DNA of 64,000 nucleotides from Epiperipatus broadwayi. Taxonomy: Eukaryota > Onychophora > Udeonychophora > Euonychophora > Peripatidae. Shown piece after piece: positions 12,667-23,867 of this stretch. The translations under genes and the position numbers were made by a program. The notes under the pieces were generated by a model. It was given only the letters and a program-made list of their open reading frames with translations. It was not told the origin of the DNA and did no database searches. Location: positions 2,979,301 to 3,043,300 of the forward strand of contig JAQFVV010000143.1 of assembly GCA_028023455.1 (NCBI GenBank), written 5' to 3'. Positions within the stretch are counted from its first letter, which is position 1. Every line of letters begins with the position of its first letter.

Positions 12667-14555
12667 AAAAGTAGCTAAGAAGAAGCTTTGATTTCTTAAA
12701 GTCACTAATGTTTCAAAGCATTATCCATTTTTTTATATTTTCTTATGAAATTGATCATACTTTACAAGTATTTAAAATATGATTAGTTGTTTTAATTTTA
12801 TAGAAAAATAATCCATAAATGGTTTTTGGAATTATTTATGTATTATAGAATGATTGTAAATTTAATTTTATATATATAATTAAATTATTTAAAGTGAAAA
12901 GATTTTTTAAAAAATATCAAAAATGTATTTTTTTAAAAATTTTTTTTTTTGTAAATATAAAATTTGAAAATATGGAGATAATTTATTAAGTGCATATTTC
13001 TCATTTGCTACAGAATATTGAGTAATATATTTGATTATTTATAAAACTAAATATTCAGAAATATGGAAAAGAAAGGAATGATAGTAATCAATAACACTCA
13101 GAATAATCTAATTTCCATTAGATCTATCATGCTAGAAATTATAAAAGAATAAGTAACATGATTACATAAATCATCACACATTGTATAATTTTTTTAGATG
13201 TATTATATCCATTATGGTCATGAATAAATTATATATATATGAAATAATAAATGTTTTAATATAAGACCAACAAAAATAAGTAACATAGTTGTCCCTCTAT
13301 ACCAATAAATTGTCTAAAATAGCAGTTGAGAGATACTACATAAAAGCATGTGTATTTATATCCTTAGTTGCTATCAAAGTATTCTATATTACAACTTAAT
13401 TACTAGTATATTTTTTTAAGGGCATGTGTTCATTATTTTAGCATAACTAATGAACTAATTCGTGAAATAGAAATATGTATTACAAGGATTTAGTCTGTTC
13501 TCATATGTGATTTCCTATATAGCAAGTTGCTCTGGATAGCAGTGTTTGATTATCACTGTTGAAATTAGTAAAAGACAATTTTTTGTGTTATTAATGTATA
13601 CATAATTATATTTATATATACTAGTTTATATGACTAAAAAAGAAATTAGATTGTATAGTTTATATTTACTAGTTTATATGACTGTAAAAAAGAAATTAGA
13701 TTGAACTGGCTTTTTAATTTTGTTTTAATTAACTACACATATATATTTGAAGACTTTACAAAGAATTTTTTTTATTAGGTATTTTTAGTTAGAATGTAGA
13801 ATTAAATGTCATTGAATTGGTCCATTAATGTTAATATGTGATCATTCATCATCAATGCCAGTTTATGATCTACATTATTATTTAAAATATTTTTTTATAA
13901 AAATTATATATATTAGATATTTGCTTGATTATTTACAATAGAATGGGATATATATATAAAGGCACATAATTATAATAAATAAATTATATAAGTCGCTATT
14001 GGAGAGACCTTTGCCTTGCAATGATTGTTTTTACTTTTTTCTTATTGATTTAATTATTATGTGTAATCATTTTTTTTTAAGAATATTTTTTTTTAAAAAA
14101 AATTCATTCTAATTCTTATGTTCAAGAACATAAAATAATTTTAAACACTGGACAGCTAAACATATGATTATTAAAATTTCCATTGTTTATGTGTCTCTTA
14201 TGTCTGATTGTGCTTATGTCTTACATATGTGTTACTATTATAATGTTTTTTAATTACCTTTAAATTCATATCATTTGTATTAATCATATTTGATAAGCAG
14301 TATGATTATAATATCATATAATCAATTTATTGAAAAAGAATTCAGAAAGAGAAAAAAAGGCGTTTAACAATGCATATTGGTTTTACTTTTCACCTTTAAT
14401 TACTTCTAAATTTTAACAAAGAATTTTAATGGACTGCATATCAACTTTTATAGTAGAGTAAGAATAGATGTAAATAATTTTTGGAAGCAAATTTAAAAAA
14501 TAGTTTGTATTATTTAAATAAACTAATATTTTCATTTTTAACATTTTAAATAGGT
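12667..14555. other. AT-rich DNA, probably 3' flank of the host gene
   Basis: No coding segment or element is recognised. The only structure is a two-copy 48-bp tandem repeat at about 13621-13715 (CTAGTTTATATGACT... followed by GAAATTAGATTG). The first few hundred bases may be 3' UTR. Confidence 0.4.
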
Positions 14556-14559
14556 AAAG

Positions 14560-14800
14560 TAATGGTGCATTTAATGAAGTGATAGAATATCAGATTTTTA
14601 GAATGTGGAGTCCTAGAATCGATTCTGATGCTTGCACTTCCAGCACTCAAACTTATTATGAAATCTCAAGCAATAAAGTCGTTCTAATATTTTAATAGTT
14701 ATATAGGTCATGAGTTCAACATTTGAGAGTGTGAAGCCCCTTCTCTATCAGGAATGAAGATTGTATCATATTTCAAGTTTTTTTTAATGATCACTGATAT
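14560..14800 (+). repeat. tRNA-Lys-like SINE
   Basis: Bases 14560-14640 resemble a degenerate tRNA-Lys: an A-box-like ATGGTGCATTTAATGAAGTG, an anticodon-arm-like ATCAGATTTTTAGAAT around TTT, and a B-box-like GAATCGATTC. The following body holds CTCAAGCAATAAAGTCGTTC, which recurs in diverged form near 11490-11510. No terminal target duplication is evident. The head-plus-body layout suggests a pol III-driven, LINE-dependent SINE. Confidence 0.5.
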
Positions 14801-15478
14801 TTAGTTTACTCTATAGTTATAAATAACCAGATAGCAATTTATTAAAAAAATGCTTAATGCATACCCCAACTTTACGCTAGACTTGAGACTTAGATCAGGA
14901 CAATGGCAACCTGATGCATTATCTATGAAACTCCTACTGTTATGAATATTTTAAGAAAAAAAATAAAAAATATAACTTTTGTTGAGTTTACAACTACAAT
15001 ATACTGCTTTTTTATTTTTTAATTATGTGACTAAATAATTAATAGGAGGATTTTTTTTTTTGCTGTCATTTAATATTCTCTACACAAGGTGTCACTATGA
15101 TGACATTAAATGAATATGAGAATAGACTGTTAAAAGAAGATCAAGACAAATTATATGGAGAGTAAGAAAAAATTAAAGCTAGAGGTAGTAATAGAAGTAG
15201 AAATTTTATGATTTTTTTTTTTGTTTAGATTATCATCCATTTTAAGACAGTAGTATAATTAGTGAAAAATGGGATAGGACAGATAAAAAATAAAAGTGAA
15301 TTAATGCTGTAAAATTGATTTGGTAATAAAGAATAAGAATTAGATGAGTTTATTGGACATAAATGTTTAACTTGATTAATGCAAACAAAAATTTTGACAT
15401 TGTCTAAAGAAAAGCGTTTACATATGAGGATAGAATAGTAAAGAAACAACTTTTGTTAAAATAGAAGAAAAAGAAATA
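14801..15478. other. AT-rich DNA without recognised features
   Basis: No gene or repeat is seen. A minus frame at 15225-15449 has no domain and ordinary AT-rich composition. Confidence 0.4.
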
Positions 15479-16370
15479 CACCTGGGTCTCTTTTTACACG
15501 GACTTATTTAACGCGATTTTGAAGTTACACGATTCCATGTTTCACCGGAAGTCAAACTCCGATAATGCGCTATTACTTTAAATAATAAATTTCGTGTATA
15601 TTGAATGTAATAGCACATTATTGGAATTCGACTTACATCTTAGTAATTTCAATATTTTCAGTGCTTTATAATAGTAAGATTTTATGCAATAATGAAATTA
15701 AAATCATGATTTCTACATTTTATGTATACACACATTAAATTTTACAAGATTATAATGTAAATTTGTTCAAACATTGTGCGTGTTAATTTTGCATTTTAAA
15801 TCACATTCTGTTTTTACTTTTTAAAAAAGAACGTAATGAATTATTAATCATTTAGTGTCCGCAAGTTTATTTTTAATCAGTAATAGCTGTGAGCACAATT
15901 AAAATTGAAAATTAAAGACAAAATAAGAATTTAATTTTTAGTTGTTAGATTAATTACGTTGTCACCAGAATGTGAAGAATCTGATTTTTTTTACGAGTTT
16001 GCAAATGAACCTGTTTATCGGCAAATCGCGATAATAGTTAAAACGTGTATAAAAAAAATGTAAATTACTGTAAATTATGCATAAAAATATATTGTTTTGA
16101 ATAAAATTAAATATTATAGTTAAAAAAAGTTTGTCTTGTATCAATTTTTTTCAAATTTGAAATTTTTTATTAGTCATATTTTATTTCCTTTTTTTTTTTT
16201 TGCACGAATTTTAAAGTAATTTTACATTGGTGCTTTGCTTTTACGCGATTTTTGAAAAATCTCAGTCCGTATCCCCCCCTTTTCAAGGTAAGTTACGTCT
16301 ACATTTGCGCGATTTCGTTTGCGCGTGTTTTCTGAGGAACCTATCTATCGCATAAAATGAGACCCAGTTG
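15479..16370. mobile_element. pogo/Tigger-like nonautonomous DNA transposon
   Basis: The left end CACCTGGGTCTCTTTTTACA and the reverse complement of the right end CAACTGGGTCTCATTTTATG share about 17 bp, and both sides are flanked by TA (15477-15478 and 16371-16372). The subterminal right end contains GGAACCTATCTATCGC and several CGCG-like words, typical of Tigger/pogo relatives. An inner palindrome lies at about 15549-15632. The 892-bp body has no transposase frame. It would need an enzyme in trans. The TA duplication and ends are seen; the pogo label is inferred from end composition. Confidence 0.7.
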
Positions 16371-16372
16371 TA

Positions 16373-17513
16373 CTTCAGTGCTGTAAGAATGATTTGATGA
16401 TTGTAGATTGGGAATATTTCGGATAAAAAGTTGATAGTTTGCTGTGATAAATAATATTTTCAGAAGTAGGAATTTTTAACTTGACTAACACTCAGAAACT
16501 TCTGACTGTTTAAGGAGAAACCATTTTACGCAATGTGACATTAAAAAGTTTTCTTTTTAAGAGTTCATGTAAGATTATTATCAATATTTTATTAAGATGG
16601 TTGAGTTTTTGTCACATTTGAAAAATGTTTCACTTGTTGATTTATCTGCTTTTCTAAGAAATCTGTTAGCAACACAGAAAAAAAAGTAGGGGACAAAATG
16701 AATCTATTATTTTGTAGCTTGTCATTTGATACTTGAATATTACTAGATCACCTGAACAATTAATTGATCAAACATTTAAGCAGCAATAGATTACTTGAAT
16801 AAATTTTTATTTTATTAAAGAATCCATAGTTTTTAATTGTAGGATCTTTTGTTCAGGAGGTCTTGAACATATAAAAGAATCTGGTTTTTAATTATATGAT
16901 CAGTTATTCAGGAGTGATTGGCTGAGATGATAGTTCTGGTTAATTGACCTAACTGATTTTTTTTACTCGGTAATTGATTTGGGAAGCTTTAGCTTTTTGA
17001 ATCTGATGTCTTTAACTGTTTTCTCTAATTGCTCGGGTAGATGCATATCAATAGTTGCTCTGGAGATTGTAGGATATTTTACTATCCATTCATTCAACTT
17101 GACTCAGGAATATGTTTTTTTTTTTTTTCCAAATTATGGATGTGATTAGTCATCATACTAGAAAATGATTCACATATTTGAAATGAAAAATGCCAGATTA
17201 TCTTACACAAACAGAAGCAGTGATCAAATTTCTATATAATTCTAACCTAATGATAGAAATAGTAAGTTCAGTTTGTTAATAGTGAAGTAAGTATTATAAT
17301 ATACCCACTAGTAATGGCTTTGATAGTATTTTTGGTTAAACTGGAAGTAAGAAAACATATTAAATAATATACTTTTTCTTCATATTACATATCATCTATT
17401 GTTCCGTAAGATTAGGACATGATAGCTTACACCAAATCCAGATGGGAACTATCTGTTATTACCAAATTTAAAATCTATATGCTTGTCCTTAACTTTGATT
17501 CTGCTGATGGATG
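16373..17513. other. AT-rich DNA without recognised features
   Basis: No coding exon or element is seen. A 31-codon frame near 16598 has no splice context or domain. Confidence 0.4.
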
Positions 17514-17610
17514 CTAGAGTTAGTAGAGAGAAAGCTTTGCTTCTATATCTTTGTCCTAGAGTTAGTAGAGAAAAAGCTTTGCCTCTATGTCTTTGTCCAT
17601 TTTATTTGGC
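17514..17610. repeat. two-copy 52-bp tandem repeat
   Basis: CTAGAGTTAGTAGAG followed by AAAGCTTTG and CTTTGTCC occurs at 17514 and 17566 with few differences. It is non-coding. Confidence 0.65.
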
Positions 17611-17799
17611 AGACATAGATAACCAATAAAGCATTTTAGGGAACAGATAAGCAACATTTAATGATTAAGAATTAATTATTTCTAATAATGAGCAATATCT
17701 TGTGTAACTAAAATGTGCTTTCCCTCGTTTACTACAATTTATATTTTATTAATTATCAGCTAGTTATTGAGATTTGACTTCTTCTGATCATGCATTTCT

Positions 17800-18180
17800 T
17801 TTCAGAGGATGAATTGGCATGCCTACGCATTCATAGTATTTATACTCTGACCATCCCCTCCCATACGAAATTTTCCCATGTACTGAGTCACCCTTCCCTT
17901 ATTGTGAAGTTTTCCTAATATTCGGTCATTCAAAGTGTGAGGGAAAGGGATTCGGCTGATAAATATAAACATGGATGTACGCAAACTAATAATTCAGTCC
18001 CTCCCAAACTTTACTAACTCTCTCACTGCATGAATGTCCGTGTTTATGGGCTACAGCCCAAGCCCCAATCTTGCTATTTAACAAGAATCGCAGAATTCGC
18101 TAACAGTAAATTAACTCAATAAATTTTAAGCTTTTGCCTGGTTGTGGCATAATCCGCCGAAGAAGAAATGGCAGGTGAAT
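17800..18180. other. less AT-rich island of unknown nature
   Basis: This patch is clearly richer in G and C than its surroundings. It contains GGGCTACAGCCCAAGCCCC near 18048 and ends CATAATCCGCCGAAGAAG-AAATGGCAG at a GTGAAT that could act as a splice donor. It could be an old LINE or SINE tail or an untranslated exon. It sits directly before Gypsy element A. No frame of convincing length or domain is present. Confidence 0.3.
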
Positions 18181-18444
18181 TAAAAATCTCTTTTCCTGTC
18201 TTTTACCTTTATCTAACACATTTGTTTTCTAGAATTACCAAACATATATCAACATGCACTCTTAGGAAAGTTATAATGGAATCTATTTCAAAACATACAA
18301 TGCGTATTCCAAACCAAAAAATATATATAATAAAATGTAAAAGAGACAGACAAACAATATATGTATATATAAAGTTTGTTTTGTTAAATTTAAAATCTAT
18401 TTATGTTTATTTGAAGAAATTATAAAGTGGCACACCCATGTATA

Positions 18445-19905
18445 TGACATAATATTCTGTTTACAGGATGTTATAGTTAAAGAATAAAATCTATTAAGCA
18501 AAATACGTATAAAGTTATTACACTATTTGATTTTTGTGTATTTAAAGATTGGAAATAATAGCAAATATATTTATTGCTGTTTTGGCGAGTCTTCGTAATT
18601 AAATTAAATATCTCTGAGTGCACTCGTTGTGACTATTAAATCTTTTACTTCTATTCTAATTCCTTGGGTGAACATGGATAAAATTGCGAGTCCATTTTGT
18701 CTTCCAATTCAGTGTTCTCATTAAGAAATTCATCGTTCCATGACAGATCTGTGGAATGGTGGACGTCAGGGACAGGATTCATTTGTCGGGTTTCTCTGTC
18801 TTTTTTTTTATATATAATGTTTAGGGCAATCTGTCTCTTAATATCTTGCATGGCCTCAAAGATACAGAAGGAACTGGCATCTAACATAGACCCCCAGCAC
18901 AATGAGAACTTTACCCCATGCGTTTCATGGAGTTTCCTTTATATCTTTTTTCTCTGGTTAAAAATGATTTTTATAAACCTCTTCTTTTTGCCACGTATTG
19001 CCTTCTGCCTTTTCTCTGCAATAATCAATAGCCAACTGCCAAAAATAAAATGTCCTCCCTCTCAACAATGTTTTTTTTTTTTTTATCTCTAGCCAAAAAT
19101 CTTTTTACCCAATACGCGATCAAAAGAAAAACCACTTAGCAACTTGGTCTTAACTTTTGCTATTTTTGGAAATTCCCTTTAACTATGCTTTGTTGTTTAC
19201 CTTGATAATTAGACAATAGGATCCTCAAGAATTTAATTTCTTAATGGACATTCCGCCTGTTCTTTTAGCTAACACAAAAATCATTTCCACAAAGTTTCGA
19301 AGCTTGAAAATATATTAATCTTATTAATTTAAATGAAACATCCAACTATTAACTATATCCGTTTCAATAACAATACAGTCCATTCAACTATTTGATTTGT
19401 GGAAGGTAAACGAAATACTTTTTTTTCTTCTTCATATTTTAAAATATTTGAATCTCTTGATTTTATTCATTTTTCTTCATATTTTAAAATATTTGAAAAT
19501 CTCTTGATTTTATTCATTTAAATCTCTTGATTTTATTCATTTTTCTTACCCCCTTCAACACAATATTTATCAATATACACGTATGCCACAAAATAATAAA
19601 ATAAGTGAGAGAAAGGAAGTAAAATATTTACATTAATATTAGTATTTTCTTACCCCCTTCAACACAATATTTATCAATATACACGTATGCCACAAAATAA
19701 TAAAATAAGTGAGAGAAAGGAAGTAAAATATTTACATTAATATTAGTAACCCATTGCCGCTATTATTATTTACGATAGCCTGATTTACTCTCACCTGTAA
19801 CAGGGTTTGAACCCAGTTCCTGTACCACTCATGAAACAAAACACACATACATACATAGCCTGATTTACTCTCTTGTAACAGGGTTTGAACCCAGTTCCTG
19901 TTACA
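18445..19905 (-). repeat. LTR of element A (3' LTR on the minus strand)
   Basis: It matches 23868-25149 along its length but is about 180 bp longer because of internal duplications: a 105-bp unit repeated at 19541 and 19646, and an 80-bp unit (CCTGATTTACTCTC...) repeated at 19779 and 19859. The outer end TGTAACAGG ... CCTGTTACA is itself an inverted repeat enclosing GGTTTGAACCC. Confidence 0.88.
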
Positions 19906-20077
19906 ATGCCCTCTGTGTGAAAGACTTCACAATGAGATTCCTCACATTATGAAGGGCAAAACTAATAATCCTTGTGCCAGCTTTAGTGACCTGGCGTTAT
20001 ACGTACCCTTGATTTCTCATCTGGTATCCAGCCAAAATGCATTCCAGCCTTGACTCCGCACAATGGTGAAAGGGGCT

Positions 20078-21089
20078 TTATATAGGTTGCAACTTTCCAG
20101 GATCACTCGCTTGAGGAGTTTTTACTAGGACCCTATCACCCGCTTTGAAGTAATAACTAGGCTTCATGATTCTTCTGTTCTGACCCTTGCTTGCTCGGAT
20201 CATCTGTTGGTGGGCCAACATGCAATCAGCCTCAAGGTTTATGGGTTGTTCTTCGGTTCCCGGCAATGCCGCTCTCATCAACGTGCTTCCCAAAATGCAA
20301 TTGCACTAGCACGAACCCCATGGATTCCTTTATGGACCAATTGATGTAGTTCAATACTTGCAGAAGACCCTTAACCCAACCCTGGTGATTATCAGGTATA
20401 TACGTCCTAAATAACCGTCCCAATTCCCGCATTACCTCACACGCTTTGGACTGGGGATTAGGAATGGAAGTTAATGCATGCTTTATATCCTGTCTTAAGT
20501 GTCCACCTCTCCCATTCACCCGAAGTAAATGGAGTACCATGGTCCAACAACATGATTTTCGGCTTCCCCGCCAATGAAAAATGTTTACTTTCAAGGTTTT
20601 TAATCTTCTTTACATTTGCCTGGGCTACAAGGTATGCAGCCACAAATTTAGAAAACAGGTTATATACAACCGCCATATATCGTTTTCGGTTAAACGGAGG
20701 AAGTGGTCCGTAATAGTCTATGGCCATCACTTCTTGAGGTCTGTCTGGTATCATGGAGGTCATGGGTGTGGGTGATTTCAATTCACTGGCTTGGCCCTGT
20801 GGCACACTTCACATTTGTTCAGGATACCGATGATGTTACCGTGCATGCCTGGCCAATAAAACCATTTCCTAATCAGGTGCTCTGTTTTTGATGTCCCATA
20901 ATGCCCATATAGTTTGTGCAGGTGATTAACAACTGCATCCCTCAAGCAACCTGGGAGGAATGGTCTCCATTCTTTGGGATCACTTTGAATCTTATATTGA
21001 AGGACTTTGTCATGTATTTGATAATTCTCCATCTTCTTTTCTACCCAATTTATATGGACTGGCTCCCCTGCTTCTATTAGGGCTATCAA
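20078..21089 (-). pseudogene. Gypsy A integrase, frameshifted
   Basis: The zinc-binding N-terminus is seen as HLHKLYGHYGTS ... CEVCHRAK (HHCC pattern). The core follows with Asp in MAIDYYGPLP, Asp in LLDHGTPF and Glu in ACEVMRELG, so the DDE residues are retained. The C-terminal piece contains FKAGDRVLVKTP, typical of the integrase tail. The parts lie in four overlapping minus-strand frames (starts at 21089, 20805, 20594 and 20293), so at least three shifts break the protein. Integrase would insert the cDNA into host chromatin. It is closer to a complete domain set than the integrase of element B, with which it shares the GPLP and VMREL stretches. Confidence 0.88.
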
Positions 21090-21139
21090 TGGCGCTAGCT
21101 TCTCATCCCTTTCTTTGATGGTGGCCAGCTGTTCCAGGT

Positions 21140-22010
21140 CTTACTCTATGCCTTCATTCATGGCCATGTTAATACCTGCTATGTATACATTGTCACATTT
21201 TAAATGTTGAGGCTGGCATGCGGCAGGATTACGGCTCAAAATATCAGCCACAATATTCTCTGATCCCTTACAGCAGGGGTCCCCAACCCTATGCCCGCGG
21301 GCACCATGGCGCCTTCAGACCATTTTATGTGTGCCCGCCGCTATCCGAACACAATAAAAAATTATTTATCCGATACAAATAAATTTAATAATACTTTTAC
21401 AGCGTAAAAATATAAACATTAATTATGTTAAAATTTTATTTTTGAAATAAATATTTTTTTGTACATTATGTGTATTATTAACAATATCCAACTATAAAAT
21501 ATACATTGAAAAAATGGTGCCTGCCACCTGGTTGAAAAAAATAAATGGTGCCCACCACCTGGCCGATATTATAGAATGTGCTCTTAGTGCAAAAAGGTTG
21601 GGGACCCCTGCCTTACAGTAATGCACCGTGTATTCATACTCCTGGAGAAACAAACTCCACCATACTAGTCGGCTGTTAGTCAAGTAGCTATGATTGTGAT
21701 CCGTGATTACAATCACTTTCGATTCCAGCAAGAGCGGTCTGAACTTCTAAAACGCTCATATAATAGCTCGTACCTCTTTCTCAGTAGTGGTATAGTTCAT
21801 TTCCCGACCTTTGAGTAATCGGCTTCTAAAATATACTCCCATTTCGCCATCATCCTTGACTTGTGATAATGTAGTCCTGATCCCATACCCACTACTGTCG
21901 GTCTGCATCAAAAAGGGCTTATTGAAATCAGTGAATGAGAGCATCACTTGTTTTATTAATGTCTTCAAATGCCTTGGCCTGTTCTCCAGACCACTGCCAA
22001 GGGACATGGT
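21140..22010 (-). pseudogene. Gypsy A RNase H region, split by a hAT MITE
   Basis: The start of the domain reads KPFLMQTDSSGYGI and YTTTEKEV, then TDHNHSYL. The reading is then cut at 21610 by the hAT MITE and resumes below 21273 with ENIVADILSRNP, the usual end of Gypsy RNase H. The domain degrades the RNA strand during reverse transcription. Stops are present in addition to the insertion. Confidence 0.85.
21274..21610. mobile_element. nonautonomous hAT element (337 bp)
   Basis: The ends are CAGGGGTCCCCAACC and its inverse GGTTGGGGACCCCTG, the classic hAT terminal type. They are flanked by a perfect 8-bp target duplication CCTTACAG (21266-21273 and 21611-21618). The inside holds two inverted-like GGTGCC/GGCACC blocks and an AT-rich middle, with no transposase. 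It inserted into the RNase H region of Gypsy A and is therefore younger than that element. Confidence 0.97.
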
Positions 22011-22178
22011 TCCTTAATAATTTCAACAGTGGTTCTGATTTCTCCGCAAATCGCTCCTGGAAACGATAAAAATTGCAGAGGCCTAAAAAGGAACGTATTT
22101 GTTTCCTAGACTAAGGTATTGGATAATCCCTAATGACAAGGACTTTATCGTGATGGGGTTGAATCCCCTGGGCCCCTA

Positions 22179-22740
22179 CTATGTGACTTTTTCCCTACAC
22201 AGAACACTTTTTTTAGATTTACTTTGGTTTCCCCTTTGTTTGCATTCATCCAGGAAAAGGTTTATTTCTCTGAGATGAATCTTTACAGTGGTTGAGGCTA
22301 TCAGGACATCATCCAAATACATGGTTACCAGATCTTTGAATTCTGGGGATAACACATGATCCAGGCACCTTAATAACCTGGCCCCACTAATTATGAGACC
22401 AAAAGGCATCTTATTGAATTGGTATGAGTAGCCCTCAAATCTGAAAGCAGTATACTTACGACCTTCAGGGTGTAGTGATATCTGCCAGTAGCTGGCCGTC
22501 AAGTCAAATGTGATTATCTTTCCATGGAACTCCCAGCAATTCCTGCATAATTGGAGGGACGTTGCAATTGGGTATAGTTATTTTATTTAATTGTCTGGCA
22601 TCCAGGCATAACCCAAATTTTCTATCTTTTTTACCACCACAAGAGGGTTGCAATAGGATTCATTTCGACTATTCCCCATTCCATCATCTGATCAAGTTGC
22701 TTCTTTACCTCTTTGTACGGGTGTAGTATAGGGTAAGACC
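22179..22740 (-). pseudogene. Gypsy A reverse transcriptase, broken
   Basis: The open block 22502-22179 carries TASYWQISLHPEGRKYTAFR, KMPFGLI and the catalytic VTMYLDDVLIAS (YLDD). Upstream at 22740-22510 the N-terminal part (EWGIVE, NPI and a K-rich stretch) is readable only across frames. The palm and YLDD box are kept; stops and shifts on both sides make it inactive. The enzyme would copy element RNA into DNA in a cytoplasmic particle. Confidence 0.9.
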
Positions 22741-22939
22741 TAGATTGGAAGGGTTGGTCCTGGCCAATCTAATTCTTTGTTCAAACCCGTGGATTGTACC
22801 GGGTACATCCAAAAAACCTGACATTGCCTCATCAATATTTCTTCCAACTCGGACTCCTTCACTATTTCGGCTTCCTTGACCTTTTCTCTAATGGTGTTTC
22901 CTATAAGGTCTTCCCCCATTTTGAGTACTCCGATAGAAC

Positions 22940-23290
22940 CGTACAGCACACTTGTTCCAAATTCCAGCTCTTCATTTTCATATAACAACAGTCCTTTCTT
23001 GTAATTGAGACTACACTTATGCCTGTGCAGAAAATCAGATCCCAATAATGCCTCATGTATCAGTTCTTTCATAACCAAAAAGGTGTGTGAAATAACTTTT
23101 CTTGATCTTCATCTCAGCCCATACCTGTTGGGGCTCTATCTTCGCCTTGCGGTTATTTACCATAGTGATATGGGTTTCTTTCAATGGAAGGACTTGGATC
23201 CCTGGCTGTTCCCTTCAAGATTTGTTGGTATAGCCTCTGATAGTACAGAAACCTGGCTCCGTGAATCTATGAGTGTTCCTACTTTAATAT
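22940..23290 (-). pseudogene. Gypsy A retropepsin-like protease, active site altered
   Basis: GTLIDSRSQVSVLSE lies near 23226-23280: the DTG/DSG triad of retropepsins is DSR here. The later helix LLGSDFLHRHKC is seen near 23045-23010, followed by LNYKKGLLLYENEE. The two halves are in different frames. With Gly replaced by Arg in the triad and a frameshift, the protease cannot be active. Confidence 0.75.
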
Positions 23291-23299
23291 TCCCAAATA

Positions 23300-23760
23300 T
23301 GATCTTATGGCATATTCTGGAACTCTATCCTTCCATGAACATATGAGGTTCCCTATTTGTCCTTTCTTTTCAGCATAGCTCGAACCTGCTCCATTTCTTT
23401 TGTTAATTTTCGGTTTATTTTCCTCTTATGATATTGCTTCTGCCTTCCACCTACATCTCTAGCTTCCTTATCTTCAGGACCCTACTGATAACTGCTTACC
23501 TCAAGCACACCTAACACTTTATCTCCTTAGCTGATTTATCACTCCTTCCCAATATGCACTTCATTGTTAAGCCGATGATTCGGCATACTATCCCTACTAT
23601 TTGCTTCTCTGACATCTTGCATGCTTCTAAGCTTCTCAACAGAGAAAAACTGCAGTTTTTAGTGCCATGCTCTTGATATTTTTGCCCTATCACCTGCCAT
23701 TTTATTTTTTCTTGCTGGTCTTCTGACCAAAAGGTCTTCTCTGACATTTCTCTGTACTTT
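23300..23760 (-). pseudogene. gag-like remnant of Gypsy A
   Basis: A 78-codon minus frame (23747-23511) and, beyond it, a Lys/Glu-rich stretch (NRKLTKEMEQVRAML) occupy the gag position between LTR and protease. No CCHC knuckle or capsid motif is recognised, so the label rests on position only. It is far too short for a complete gag, implying internal deletion. Confidence 0.4.
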
Positions 23761-23867
23761 CCGAAGCTCTTGGAATGACTAGCTAGTGAGACATAAGGGC
23801 ATGTTCGTTTAGGTAGTTATAAGCTACGATCACCCCCGTTTTTGGTATTTATCTTAAAATATCTATA

